DNA of 64,000 nt, from NCBI RefSeq assembly GCF_020421205.1, contig NZ_JAIZZH010000002.1, positions 992,001 to 1,056,000 on the forward strand, written 5' to 3'. This stretch comes from Hymenobacter pini. Lineage in GTDB: Bacteria > Bacteroidota > Bacteroidia > Cytophagales > Hymenobacteraceae. Below the pieces are notes generated by a model that was not told the origin of the DNA, did no database searches, and saw nothing but the letters and a program-made list of their open reading frames with translations. The position numbers and the translations under genes were made by a program. This document shows, in pieces, positions 43,740-52,494 of the stretch; within the stretch, counting starts at the first letter, position 1; the number at the start of each line of letters is the position of its first letter.

Positions 43740-44192
43740 ATGCGTAATCTTTTTACCCGAAATGCACTCTTTGCGCTGCTTTTGGCCGGGCCCGCTACCC
43801 TTACCAGCTGCGAGAAAGAACCCTATTGCGGCTGTACTCCGCCTCCGGTTGAGCCAGTTACCTCTGCTTCCCTTACCCGCGTAAATACGTGGTGGCTGAA
43901 CGAGCTCAGCAGCGGCAGCCAAATCAGCCGCTCTACCGACATCAAGGACCGGTTTTCCCTGCAGTTTCAGCCCGACGGCAGCTACACCCAAACCCTGCTG
44001 GCCGATGGCACCACCTTCAACGGCACGTGGATGTTGATGGGCGCTAACAACCGCACCCTGCACTTCACCGACCATAAAGGCGACGCGCAGGAATACACCA
44101 TAGAAGGCGCGGGCACGGAAACTATGGTATACTCCCGCAAGGGCAAGGATGGCCAGACAATTGTGTACGCCTTCGGTGCTACCCGCAAGTAA
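43740..44192 (+). CDS. Lipocalin-like lipoprotein
   Basis: 150 residues from ATG 43740. Signal MRNLFTRNALFALLLAG ends at lipobox LTSC. A Cys/Pro segment (YCGCTPPPVEP) is followed by a beta-rich domain typical of lipocalin-like or DUF5004-type lipoproteins (LQFQPDGSYTQTLLADG, GTWMLMGANNRTLHFTD). A TATCTTCG box at 43704-43711 suggests its own promoter, although it follows the receptor/DUF4249 pair by 71 bp. Ligand unknown. Confidence 0.75.
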   Translation: MRNLFTRNALFALLLAGPATLTSCEKEPYCGCTPPPVEPVTSASLTRVNTWWLNELSSGSQISRSTDIKDRFSLQFQPDGSYTQTLLADGTTFNGTWMLMGANNRTLHFTDHKGDAQEYTIEGAGTETMVYSRKGKDGQTIVYAFGATRK

Positions 44193-44223
44193 GCAATTGG
44201 TACGCCCATAGCTACCTAAAAAA

Positions 44224-44253
44224 GAAGGGCCACCCCGCACGGGGTGGCCCTTC
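44224..44253 (-). terminator. Bidirectional terminator between lipoprotein and punA
   Basis: 13-bp perfect stem GAAGGGCCACCCC/GGGGTGGCCCTTC with loop GCAC. The minus strand continues into TTTTTT, so it mainly ends the purine nucleoside phosphorylase transcript. Confidence 0.9.
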
Positions 44254-44278
44254 CTGGTAAGTTCACGGGTAAGCAGAA

Positions 44279-45097
44279 CTACAGCTTCTCCAGAACCCGC
44301 CGGAATAAAGCCGTGAGGCGGGGTTCGGCCACGGCGGCGGTGCGCAGAATATCGGCTAGCGACACCTTTTTGAGCTTGCCGGGGGCGCAGAGGTCGGTTA
44401 TAACCGACACGGCCAGCACCGGCAGGTTCATGTGTACAGCGGCAATAACCTCGGGCACGGTACTCATGCCCACCGCATCAGCCCCGATAGTGCGCAGGTA
44501 GCGGTACTCGGCGGGGGTTTCCAGCATGGGGCCGGGCAGGCTGGCGTACACGCCCCGGCGCAGGTACTGTGTCAGGTTCAGTTCCCGGGCCGCTTCTTCG
44601 GCCAGTCGCAGCAGGGCGGGGCTGTAGGGCTCCAGCATATCGGGGAAGCGGGGGCCCAGCTCATCGAGGTTTTTGCCGATGAGTGGGTTGGTCGGCTGCA
44701 GGTTGATGTGGTCTTCCAGCAGCATGAGGTCGGAGTAGGCGTAGTCAGGGTTGAGGCCGCCGCTGGCGTTGCTGACGAGCAGGTGCTCAATGCCCAGCAA
44801 TTTCATCACCCGCACCGGAAACACCACCTGCTCCATGGTGTAGCCCTCGTAAAAGTGGAAGCGGCCGCGCATCACCAGCACCCGTTTGCCGGCCAGGGTG
44901 CCAGCCAGCAGCTCGCCGGCGTGGCTTTCTACCGTGGATATCGGGAAGTGCGGAATATCGGCGTAGCTGAAGCGGTGCTGTACCTCCAGCTCTTGGGCCA
45001 GGGCGCCCAGGCCCGTGCCCAGAATAATACCGGCCTGAGGTTTGAACTCCCGCAACGCATGGCGGAGGTAGGTAGCGGCTTCGTTCAGTTCTTTCAT
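44279..45097 (-). CDS. punA: Purine-nucleoside phosphorylase (trimeric type)
   Basis: 272 residues from ATG 45097; the longer ORF crosses a terminator. Trimeric PNP motifs: phosphate-binding GIILGTGLGALA, MRGRFHFYEGY, VSNASGGLNPDY, the purine-site PGPMLETPAEYR and DAVGMSTVPEVIAA. It splits inosine and guanosine (and deoxy forms) with phosphate in purine salvage. It is monocistronic, with terminators on both sides. Confidence 0.94.
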   Translation of the reverse strand: MKELNEAATYLRHALREFKPQAGIILGTGLGALAQELEVQHRFSYADIPHFPISTVESHAGELLAGTLAGKRVLVMRGRFHFYEGYTMEQVVFPVRVMKLLGIEHLLVSNASGGLNPDYAYSDLMLLEDHINLQPTNPLIGKNLDELGPRFPDMLEPYSPALLRLAEEAARELNLTQYLRRGVYASLPGPMLETPAEYRYLRTIGADAVGMSTVPEVIAAVHMNLPVLAVSVITDLCAPGKLKKVSLADILRTAAVAEPRLTALFRRVLEKL

Positions 45098-45168
45098 TGT
45101 TGATTTTTGGTGCAAGGTACAGGCAGCGCTACCCGGAAACCAGTTCTCAGGTGGCCACGCCCAAAACA

Positions 45169-45200
45169 AAAAAGCCACCGACTTGCGCCGGTGGCTTTTT
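45169..45200 (-). terminator. Terminator after sppA
   Basis: Stem AAAAAGCCACCG/CGGTGGCTTTTT of 12 bp with an 8-nt loop, T-run on both strands. 16 bp beyond the sppA stop. Confidence 0.92.
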
Positions 45201-45215
45201 ACCTACGTGTCCGCG

Positions 45216-46976
45216 CTACTGCACGTTCACTTCAAAAGGCATCCGCATTTGGGCACCTTTCATTTCGGAGAGCTTCTTGTACTGCTGGTACATGGGGTAC
45301 ATCGGGCCCATTTCCTCCTTCACCATGCGCAGCTTGGCTTCCTCGGAGAACGAGCTCAGCAGGTTTTCAGCAAACGACTTTTGGCGGGGCAGCTTCTGAA
45401 TGCGGTAGTCGCCTTCCTTCAGCTTAGCGCGGCGGGCAGCAATGCGCAGGGCATCATCCATAGAGCCCAGCACGTCCACGAGGCCGCGGGCTTTGGCTTC
45501 CGTGCCCGACCATACCCGGCCTGAGGCAAAGCGGCGCAGACGCTCCACCGGCATGTTGCGGCCAGCGGCGGCTTTGGTGGTGAAGTCGGCGTAGATGCGG
45601 TTGATTTCGGATTGGAATTGCTGCTGTTCAAACGGCGTGAGGGCCCGCGTTACGGTGGGGAAGTCGGAGAACTTGCCGGTAGTTACCCGGTCGGTGGTGA
45701 TGCCGATTTTGTCGCGCAGGAAGGGCTCCACGTTGGGCAGCACCCCGAATACGCCGATGCTGCCGGTAATGGTGGTAGGATGCGCCACAATAGTGTCGCA
45801 GCCCATGGCAATGAAGTACCCGCCCGAGGCCGCCACATCGGACATGGAGCAGATGATGGGCTTCACTTTCTTCGTCAGCATCACCTCGCGGTAGATGATA
45901 TCAGAAGCTAGCGACGAACCACCGGGCGAGTTCACGCGCAGTACTACAGCCTTCACACCTTTGTCGAGGCGGGCTTTGCGGATAGCCTCGGCAAAGCGGG
46001 TGCTGCCGATGCTTTCGTTGCCGCCTTTGCCCGTTACAATGTCGCCCTCGGCGTACACCACGGCAATGCGGTTGCCGCTGGTGCTGCCCTCGTCGTCCTT
46101 CGCCGACTTCTTGTAATCCGACAAATCAATCAGGCTCAGCTTGTCGTCCTTTTCCACGCCCAGCTTGCCTTTGATGTAGTCAGTGGCTTGGTCGTAGTAG
46201 CCCAGGTCGGTAACCAGCCCGAGGCGCTTGGCGTCATCGGCGTTGTGCACCAGCATGGAGTCACTGATAACCTTGAGGCGGGCCGGGGCAATTTTGCGGG
46301 CCGCAGCCACCTCCGCCAGCATCGAGCCGTTCAGGGAGTTCAGGAACGAAGCCGTTTGCAGGCGGGCCGAGTCCGACATATTGGTGCGGAAGAACGGCTC
46401 CACGGCGCTCTTAAACGAGCCCACGCGGAAAATTTGCGCCTGCACGCCCAGCTTGTCGAACAGGTTTTTGTAGTACATCGTCTCCGACGACAGGCCATTG
46501 AACTCCAGCGTGCCCTGGGGGTTTAGGTACAGCTTATCGGCCACCGAAGCCAGGTAGTAGCTTTTCTCCGACTGCGCATCGGTGTAGCTCACCACGAACT
46601 TGCCGGCCTTCTTAAAGTCGAGCAGATCCTGGCGCACTTCCTCCAAAGAGGCCATGCCGCCCTGCACCAGTTCCAGGTTCAGGAAAATGCCTTTGATGTC
46701 GTCGTCATTTTTGGCGCGGCGGATGGCGTTTTTCAACTCATCCAGGCCAATGGTGCTGCTCTGCCCACCCGTGAAGCCCGAGAAGGGGTTAGTGAATTCC
46801 CGCTCCCCAATGGGTTTGTCGAGGGTGAGCTCCAGCACCGAGTTGCGGGCCACGGTTACTTCCTTATCGGAGGAAGCGGCGGCCACAATGAAGCCCACCA
46901 GCAACACCACGCCCAGCAAGGAAAATAGCACGAGGCCGGTGAAGGTGGCCAGCACGTACTTAAAAAATTGTCTCAT
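45216..46976 (-). CDS. sppA: Signal peptide peptidase SppA, 67-kDa type
   Basis: 586 residues with one N-terminal membrane helix (LATFTGLVLFSLLGVVLLVGFI). Two S49 domains in tandem, as in E. coli SppA. The catalytic Lys189 is in GSFKSAVEPF and the nucleophile Ser384 in SDVAASGGYFIAMG, giving the Ser-Lys dyad across the repeats. It digests signal peptides left in the inner membrane. A -7-like box (TACTTTTG on the minus strand, 47003-47010) lies 26 bp upstream. Confidence 0.95.
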   Translation of the reverse strand: MRQFFKYVLATFTGLVLFSLLGVVLLVGFIVAAASSDKEVTVARNSVLELTLDKPIGEREFTNPFSGFTGGQSSTIGLDELKNAIRRAKNDDDIKGIFLNLELVQGGMASLEEVRQDLLDFKKAGKFVVSYTDAQSEKSYYLASVADKLYLNPQGTLEFNGLSSETMYYKNLFDKLGVQAQIFRVGSFKSAVEPFFRTNMSDSARLQTASFLNSLNGSMLAEVAAARKIAPARLKVISDSMLVHNADDAKRLGLVTDLGYYDQATDYIKGKLGVEKDDKLSLIDLSDYKKSAKDDEGSTSGNRIAVVYAEGDIVTGKGGNESIGSTRFAEAIRKARLDKGVKAVVLRVNSPGGSSLASDIIYREVMLTKKVKPIICSMSDVAASGGYFIAMGCDTIVAHPTTITGSIGVFGVLPNVEPFLRDKIGITTDRVTTGKFSDFPTVTRALTPFEQQQFQSEINRIYADFTTKAAAGRNMPVERLRRFASGRVWSGTEAKARGLVDVLGSMDDALRIAARRAKLKEGDYRIQKLPRQKSFAENLLSSFSEEAKLRMVKEEMGPMYPMYQQYKKLSEMKGAQMRMPFEVNVQ

Positions 46977-47114
46977 GGAAGTAGCAGATTAAGTATCGGA
47001 AGCAAAAGTAGCCGCTTTCCGCCCCCACCGCCGGGTATTCAACCAACGGCCCGGTTTGGAGCCGGAACGGACGTTGGTAGGTGGTCAGGTGGTTGGGGCA
47101 GTTTGACAAAAACC

Positions 47115-47276
47115 GTCATTGCGAGGCGGAGCCGAAGCAATCTTTCCTTTTCAGCGCACCCAGCTTCGAGCTATTACCAAACCCTTGACAGCGAAATATA
47201 GTATCGGGGGCTTGCTGCTAGTCAAAGTGGAGGGCTGTGGAAAGGAAGGATTGCTTCAGTTCCGCCTCGCAATGGC
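47115..47276. repeat. Intergenic inverted-repeat element, copy D (longest)
   Basis: Arms begin GTCATTGCGAGGCGGAGCCG and, on the other strand, GCCATTGCGAGGCGGAACTG, and stay paired for about 36 bp. With about 90 bp between them, the element looks like a MITE. It fills most of the 305-bp space between sppA and rarA. Confidence 0.82.
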
Positions 47277-47281
47277 TACTA

Positions 47282-48625
47282 TCAATACCCGTACTTCTCG
47301 CCCCAGAGCTGGCGCAGGCGTTCCTGGGCTTTGGCCTCGGATGGGTTGTGGCCGGGGCGGTAGAACACGGTGCCGCTGAGGGCGTCGGGCAGGAACTCCT
47401 GGTAGGCGAAGTTGCCTTCGTAGTCGTGGGAGTAGAGGTACTGGTTGCCGTAGCCCAGCTCAGCCATGAGCTTAGTGGGCGCGTTGCGCAGCGGAATGGG
47501 CACCGGCTGCACGCCCTGCTGGCGCACCAACGCCCGTGCTTCCCGTATGGCTTTGTAGCTGGCATTGCTCTTGGGCGAAGTGGCCAGGTACACCACCGTC
47601 TGCCCCAGAATAATATCCGACTCGGGCATGCCGATAACCGTCACGGCCTGAAAGCAGCTTTGGGCCAGCATGAGGGCGTTGGGGTTGGCCAAGCCCACAT
47701 CCTCGGAAGCCAGAATGAGTAGGCGGCGGGCAATAAACTTCACGTCTTCGCCACCTTCCAGCATCACAGCCAGGTAGTACAGGGCCGCGTTAGGGTCGGA
47801 GCCGCGGATGCTCTTGATGAAGGCCGAAATGACGTCGTAGTGCATTTCGCCGCCTTTGTCGTAGCGGGCCAGGTGTTGCTGGGCCAGTTGCTGCACGGCC
47901 TCATCGGTAATGACGATTTCGCCGGTTTTGGCGTGGGGGCGGCTGGCTTCCACCACAATTTCCAGCAGGTTCAGCAGCTTGCGCGCGTCGCCGCCCGAAA
48001 TGGTAAGCAGGGCCCCGTACTCCTGCACCCGCACTTTTTTCTGCTTCAGCACCCCGTCTTCGGCCAGGGCTTTATCCACGAGGCCGGTGAGCACGTCTTT
48101 GCCCAATGGCTCCAGCACGTACACCTGCGCCCGGCTCAGCACGGCCGGAATCACCTCAAACGAGGGATTTTCGGTGGTGGCCCCGATGAGCGTAACCACG
48201 CCTTGCTCCACGGCCCCCAGCAGGGCATCCTGCTGGCTTTTGCTGAAGCGGTGAATTTCATCAATGAATAGCACCGTGCCGCGCTGCTTTTTGGCCCGCT
48301 CAATCACGTCGCGCACGTCCTTCACCCCGGCGTTAATGGCCGACAGCGCCGCAAACGGCCGGCCTAGCTCCTGGGCCAACAGGTTGGCCAGGGTGGTTTT
48401 GCCCACGCCGGGCGGCCCCCACAGGATAATACTGGGCAGGCGGCCGGCATCGAGGTAGCGGCGCAGCACGCCCTCGGGCCCGATGAGGTGCTGCTGCCCG
48501 GCGTACTCGCCCAGGGTGCGGGGCCGCATCCGCTCGGCCAGCGGGGCCCCGGGCCGGGGCGTGTGCCCGGCCGGCGAAGGAGCGTCGGCGGCGGAGTCGG
48601 TATCGAACAGGGAGCCAGTGGCCAT
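47282..48625 (-). CDS. rarA: Replication-associated recombination protein A
   Basis: 447 residues. AAA+ ATPase related to clamp loaders: RPRTLGEYAGQQHLIG near the N-terminus, Walker A LWGPPGVGKTTLA, Walker B LFIDEIHRFSKSQQD, sensor 1 IGATTENPSFEV. The C-terminal MgsA tetramerisation domain follows (HYDVISAFIKSIRGSD, RRLLILASEDVGLANP). RarA acts at stalled forks with SSB. Start ATG 48625. A TATCTTTG box on the minus strand (48703-48710) is a plausible promoter. Pol IV is encoded 1.2 kb away. Confidence 0.95.
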   Translation of the reverse strand: MATGSLFDTDSAADAPSPAGHTPRPGAPLAERMRPRTLGEYAGQQHLIGPEGVLRRYLDAGRLPSIILWGPPGVGKTTLANLLAQELGRPFAALSAINAGVKDVRDVIERAKKQRGTVLFIDEIHRFSKSQQDALLGAVEQGVVTLIGATTENPSFEVIPAVLSRAQVYVLEPLGKDVLTGLVDKALAEDGVLKQKKVRVQEYGALLTISGGDARKLLNLLEIVVEASRPHAKTGEIVITDEAVQQLAQQHLARYDKGGEMHYDVISAFIKSIRGSDPNAALYYLAVMLEGGEDVKFIARRLLILASEDVGLANPNALMLAQSCFQAVTVIGMPESDIILGQTVVYLATSPKSNASYKAIREARALVRQQGVQPVPIPLRNAPTKLMAELGYGNQYLYSHDYEGNFAYQEFLPDALSGTVFYRPGHNPSEAKAQERLRQLWGEKYGY

Positions 48626-48756
48626 AGCGTAAACGGAAGCAGGTGGAAAGGCCGAGCCGGTGGCCCTGCGGTGCAGGGGCGGTTTCCGGCGGGCAGAAAC
48701 TACAAAGATACCTACGGCATTTTGCGGCGCGGCGCTGCCTGGCGGCTATTCAGCCG

Positions 48757-48764
48757 TACCTTCG
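48757..48764 (+). promoter_or_regulatory. -7 box just upstream of the EamA transporter start
   Basis: TACCTTCG ends 7 nt before ATG 48772, so transcription from it would begin at the start codon. No clear TTG element at -33. Confidence 0.35.
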
Positions 48765-48771
48765 TGGTAGC

Positions 48772-49701
48772 ATGAAAAACTCCGTGAAGGTGCACAGCGC
48801 CTTGTTTGTGGTGGCCCTGATTTACGCCGCCAACTACAGCATTTCCAAGGATGTGATGCCGCGCTACATGGGCCCGTTTGGGCTAGTGCTGCTGCGCATT
48901 GTGGGGGCGGCCGTGTGCTTCGGCATCCTCAGCCGCCTGGTGGCCCCGCAGGACCGCATCACCGGCCGCGCCGACCAGCTGCGGGCCATTGCCTGCGGTA
49001 TTCTGGGCATCGGGCTGAACCAGCTGCTGTTCTTCTCGGGCCTCAACCTCACCTCTCCCATCAACGCCTCACTTATCCAGACCATTGCGCCGGTGGTTAC
49101 GGTGCTGGCCTCGGTGGTGCTGCTGGGCGAGCGGCTCACGCTGCCGCGGCTGCTGGGGATTGGGCTGGCGGGCGTGGGGGCGGCCAGTATTATCCTGAGC
49201 CGGGGCCCAGTAGCGGCCGGGGGCCAGGATGGGCTGCTGGGCAACGTATTTATTCTGCTCAACGCCACGGCGTTCGGGGTGTACCTGGTGCTAGTGATGC
49301 CACTGATGCGCAAGTACCACCCGTTTACGGTACTTGCCCGCATCTTTCTGGTGGGGGCGTTTCTGGCGGTGCCGGCCGGCTGGCAGCAAGTGCAGCAGCC
49401 CGATTACGCCAGCTTCCCGGCCAGCATCTGGGCGGCCATTGCCTATATGGTCATCTGCCTCACTATTCTGGCCTACCTGCTCAACAACTGGGCTCTGAAA
49501 TATGCCTCGCCGGCCCTGTTGGGCGCCTATATCTACTTGCAGCCAGCCCTGGCGGTGCTCATTGCCGTGGCCACGGGCAAGGATACCCTTACGCTCACCA
49601 AAGCCCTACAGGCCCTGCTGATTTTCGGGGGGGTATTCCTGGTGAGCCAGAAACCCAAAACCACGCCAGAACCGGTGCCGCTGGAACCCGTGCAGGATTA
49701 A
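48772..49701 (+). CDS. EamA-family (drug/metabolite) transporter
   Basis: 309 residues from ATG 48772 with ten membrane helices in two five-helix EamA repeats. Typical first-helix and repeat motifs: ALIYAANYSISKDVMP, FGLVLLRIVGAAV, NASLIQTIAPVVTVLASVVLLGERLT and, in the second half, LLGAYIYLQPALAVLIAVA. It is probably an exporter of a metabolite or amino acid; the substrate is not predictable. It is divergent from rarA and is followed by dinB on the same strand after 131 bp. Confidence 0.9.
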   Translation: MKNSVKVHSALFVVALIYAANYSISKDVMPRYMGPFGLVLLRIVGAAVCFGILSRLVAPQDRITGRADQLRAIACGILGIGLNQLLFFSGLNLTSPINASLIQTIAPVVTVLASVVLLGERLTLPRLLGIGLAGVGAASIILSRGPVAAGGQDGLLGNVFILLNATAFGVYLVLVMPLMRKYHPFTVLARIFLVGAFLAVPAGWQQVQQPDYASFPASIWAAIAYMVICLTILAYLLNNWALKYASPALLGAYIYLQPALAVLIAVATGKDTLTLTKALQALLIFGGVFLVSQKPKTTPEPVPLEPVQD

Positions 49702-49832
49702 GCTGGCCAGAGCCGAAGCCCTGGGCTACGCAGAGCGCCAGGAATGCTACATGGCCCAGGGCTTTAGCCCTGGGGCAACCGTACGGTTTTACGGGCAGGC
49801 CTGCCGAACTTTGGGGCCGAACTTTTCCCGCC

Positions 49833-50912
49833 GTGGACCCCGCCGAAACCCGCAAAATCATTCACCTCGACATGGATGCGTTTTACGCCTCCGTGGAGCA
49901 ACGCGACAACCCCGTGCTGCGCGGCAAGCCCGTGGCCGTGGGCGGGGCCCGGCAGCGGGGCGTGGTGGCGGCGGCCTCCTACGAGGCCCGGCAGTTTGGG
50001 GTGCGCTCGGCCATGTCATCGGCGGTGGCGGCGCGCAAGTGCCCGGAGCTGGTGTTTGTGAAGCCCCGCTTTGAGGTGTACAAGGAAGTGTCGCGACAGA
50101 TTCGGGGAATCTTTGCCGAGTACACCCCGCTTATTGAGCCGTTGTCCTTAGATGAGGCTTACCTCGACGTAACCGAGAACCTGAAGGGCATAGCCTCGGC
50201 CACGCGCATTGCTGAGCAAATCCGGGCCGAAATCCTGCAGAAAACCCAGCTTACGGCCTCGGCGGGCATCAGCTACAACAAGTTTCTGGCTAAGCTGGCC
50301 TCCGATTACCGCAAGCCCAACGGGCAGTTCGTTATCAAACCCAGCCAGGGCTTGGCGTTTGTGGCGGAGCTGGCGGTGGGGCAATTTCACGGCATCGGGC
50401 CAGCCACGGCGGCGCGGCTCAACCAGTTGGGCATCTTCACGGGCCTCGATTTGCGGCAGCAGACGGAGGCCTTTCTGCGCCAGCATTTCGGCAAGGCCGG
50501 CACGCACTATTACCACATTGCCCGCGCCCAGGACCACCGCCCCGTGGTACCCGACCGCCTACGCAAATCCATCGGCTCCGAAACCACCTTTGAGCAGGAC
50601 TTACTCACGCGCGAAGAGCTACTGGCGGGCCTGGCCCCCTGCCTGAACTCGGTATGGAACCACTGCCAGCGCACCGGCCTGCGGGGCCGCACCGTTACGC
50701 TCAAAGTCAAGTACGCCGACTTTCAGCAGATTACCCGCAGCCGCTCTTTATTTGGTATGCTCCCCACATTAACTGCCTTCGAGCAGGTGGCCCACGAGCT
50801 ACTCGCGGTACTGCTGCCACTGCCCAAAGGGGTGCGGCTGCTTGGTGTATCCCTGTCTAATTTGGAATCACCCGAGGATACGGTGGGCAAACAGCTGGCC
50901 TTCTTGCTATAA
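49833..50912 (+). CDS. dinB: DNA polymerase IV (Y-family translesion polymerase)
   Basis: 359 residues. GTG at 49833 (MDPAETRKIIHLDMDAFYASVEQ) is the best start; the frame is open far upstream but overlaps the EamA gene. Catalytic motifs DMDAFYASVEQRD and PLSLDEAYLDVT supply the metal-binding acids, with steric and little-finger regions LASDYRKPNGQFVI, FHGIGPATAARL and KSIGSETTFEQD. It lacks an obvious C-terminal clamp-binding extension, ending SPEDTVGKQLAFLL, where the QLAFLL end is itself clamp-motif-like. It performs error-prone bypass synthesis. Confidence 0.94.
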   Translation: MDPAETRKIIHLDMDAFYASVEQRDNPVLRGKPVAVGGARQRGVVAAASYEARQFGVRSAMSSAVAARKCPELVFVKPRFEVYKEVSRQIRGIFAEYTPLIEPLSLDEAYLDVTENLKGIASATRIAEQIRAEILQKTQLTASAGISYNKFLAKLASDYRKPNGQFVIKPSQGLAFVAELAVGQFHGIGPATAARLNQLGIFTGLDLRQQTEAFLRQHFGKAGTHYYHIARAQDHRPVVPDRLRKSIGSETTFEQDLLTREELLAGLAPCLNSVWNHCQRTGLRGRTVTLKVKYADFQQITRSRSLFGMLPTLTAFEQVAHELLAVLLPLPKGVRLLGVSLSNLESPEDTVGKQLAFLL

Positions 50913-50918
50913 GAGACA

Positions 50919-50955
50919 AAAAAGGCTCCCAGCAGTATTTGCCGGGAGCCTTTTT
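50919..50955. terminator. Bidirectional terminator after dinB
   Basis: Stem AAAAAGGCTCCC/GGGAGCCTTTTT with a 13-nt loop between convergent genes; T-runs on both strands. Confidence 0.92.
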
Positions 50956-50979
50956 CACTCTAGAAGAATCGAATTAAGA

Positions 50980-51300
50980 CTAGTTATCAGCCTTCATTTT
51001 CGATTTTCTTTTTTTGTCTTTCGCTTTCACGTCGGCGCCTGTAGTAGTGGGGCTGTAAGTGCCGTTAGTGGTCGAGCGGGTTTCTACCGTGGTGGTCGAA
51101 GCGGGCATCGGCGTAGTTACGGGCGTCGTGGTGGTTGTAGTCTGGTTAATAGTGCCTTGACTCTGCATTGGCTGACCTTGCATCGGTACCGTAGTAGCCG
51201 GCTGCGTGGTCGTGGTAGTCGTGTTTGTGGTGCTGGTTTGGGCATTAGCAGCCGAAACACCCGTTACGAGTAAGGCGGCAATGGCAAGAAACTTTTTCAT
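50980..51300 (-). CDS. Secreted Thr-rich low-complexity protein
   Basis: 106 residues. Signal peptide MKKFLAIAALLVTGVSAANA then a mature region made largely of Thr with Pro, Gln, Ser and Asn, and a basic tail (KAKDKKRKSKMKADN). It resembles small intrinsically disordered envelope proteins of Bacteroidota, with the basic end perhaps binding a polyanion. No family is assigned. Confidence 0.7.
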   Translation of the reverse strand: MKKFLAIAALLVTGVSAANAQTSTTNTTTTTTQPATTVPMQGQPMQSQGTINQTTTTTTPVTTPMPASTTTVETRSTTNGTYSPTTTGADVKAKDKKRKSKMKADN

Positions 51301-51451
51301 AGCAGGTCAAATGAGTAAGGTGAAACATCGGACGGCTCCGCTCAACGGCGAGCCTGTCGACTAAGCCTTTAACGTCAGTGCCCGAGCTTCAGACGAAAAT
51401 GCCCATATTTTGTAACCCGTTCATTGCCAGTTTCTCACCAGCTTAACCAGC

Positions 51452-52396
51452 TTATTTCAGCAGTTCGTGCAGTACGGTTTGCATGGAGAACACCCGGTTG
51501 CCAGCCTCCTGAATCACCAGAGAATTAGGCGAATCCAGCACCGCATCCGATACTTCCACGTTGCGGCGCACGGGCAGGCAGTGCAGGAATTTGGCGTCGT
51601 TGGTGAGGGCCATGTGCTCAGGGGTGAGCATCCAGGCGGGGTCGTTCTGCAGCACCTGCCCGTACTGCTGGTAGCTGCTCCAGTTTTTGGCCTGCACAAA
51701 ATCCGCGCCTTCCAGGGCCTTTTTCTGGTCGTACTCAATACGGGCACCTTTGGTAAATTTAGGGTCCAGCTCGTAGCCCTCGGGGTGGGTAATTACAAAG
51801 TCCACCCAGTCAATTTCCGAAAACCAATCGGCAAACGAGTTGGGTACGCACTGGGGCAGGGCACGCACGTGCGGGGCCCAGGTGAGCACCACTTTCACCC
51901 GCTCCTTCTTTTTGGTTTCGGCCACCGTAATCAGGTCGGCAAAGCTTTGCAGCGGGTGCAGCGTGGCGCTTTCCAGGCTGATAACCGGCACCGTGGCGTA
52001 TTGCAGAATTTTGTTGAAGACTTCCTCGCTGTAATCGGCTTCCCGGTTTGTGAGCGTGGGGAAGGTGCGCACACCCAGCACGTCGCAGTACTGGCTCATC
52101 ACGGCAATGGCTTCCTTGATGTGCTCCTGCGTGCCACCATTCATCACTGCGCCATCGGCCATTTCCAAAGTCCACGAGTCGGCACCGGCGTTGAGCACCC
52201 AGGCCTGCGCGCCCAGGTTGTAGGCCGCTTTTACCGAACTAAGCCGGGTGCGCAGGCTGGGGTTGAAGAAAATCAGCCCCACGGTTTTGTTGCGCCCCAC
52301 GTGCTGGTAGCCAAAGGGATTGGCTTTAATTTCCAGCGCCTGTTGCAGCAGGGCCTTATAGTCGCCCGCATCGGCGAAGGAAGTGAAGTTTTTCAT
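51452..52396 (-). CDS. argF': N-acylornithine carbamoyltransferase (acetyl or succinyl type)
   Basis: 314 residues. Closest in pattern to the Bacteroidetes acylornithine carbamoyltransferase: carbamoyl-phosphate motif NPSLRTRLS (47-54), HPLQSFADLI, TWAPHVRALPQ, HPEGYELDPKF and HCLPVRRN. It replaces ordinary OTC in arginine synthesis, acting on N-succinyl- or N-acetylornithine. The residue that sets acyl preference (Pro90 in the B. fragilis succinyl enzyme, Glu92 in the Xanthomonas acetyl enzyme) is Gln90 here (NGGTQEHIKEA), so specificity is open. The other arginine genes are not in this window. Confidence 0.93.
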   Translation of the reverse strand: MKNFTSFADAGDYKALLQQALEIKANPFGYQHVGRNKTVGLIFFNPSLRTRLSSVKAAYNLGAQAWVLNAGADSWTLEMADGAVMNGGTQEHIKEAIAVMSQYCDVLGVRTFPTLTNREADYSEEVFNKILQYATVPVISLESATLHPLQSFADLITVAETKKKERVKVVLTWAPHVRALPQCVPNSFADWFSEIDWVDFVITHPEGYELDPKFTKGARIEYDQKKALEGADFVQAKNWSSYQQYGQVLQNDPAWMLTPEHMALTNDAKFLHCLPVRRNVEVSDAVLDSPNSLVIQEAGNRVFSMQTVLHELLK

Positions 52397-52429
52397 GGCA
52401 AATACAAAAACGAAGGCGCAAAGAACGGC

Positions 52430-52464
52430 AAACCCGGCGGATTGCGCTGCAACTCGCCGGGTTT
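52430..52464 (-). terminator. Hairpin downstream of the 52495 gene
   Basis: Stem AAACCCGGCG/CGCCGGGTTT with a 15-nt loop, 31 bp beyond the stop of the hypothetical gene and 34 bp before the carbamoyltransferase start. Confidence 0.75.
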
Positions 52465-52494
52465 GTCAACTGCTGCTTTCCGCCTACAACGGCG

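Noticed and set aside
48915-49832. Long N-terminal extension of the dinB ORF
   Set aside because: It overlaps the EamA transporter gene out of frame and has Pro/Gly/Ala-rich shadow composition; GTG 49833 gives a normal Pol IV.
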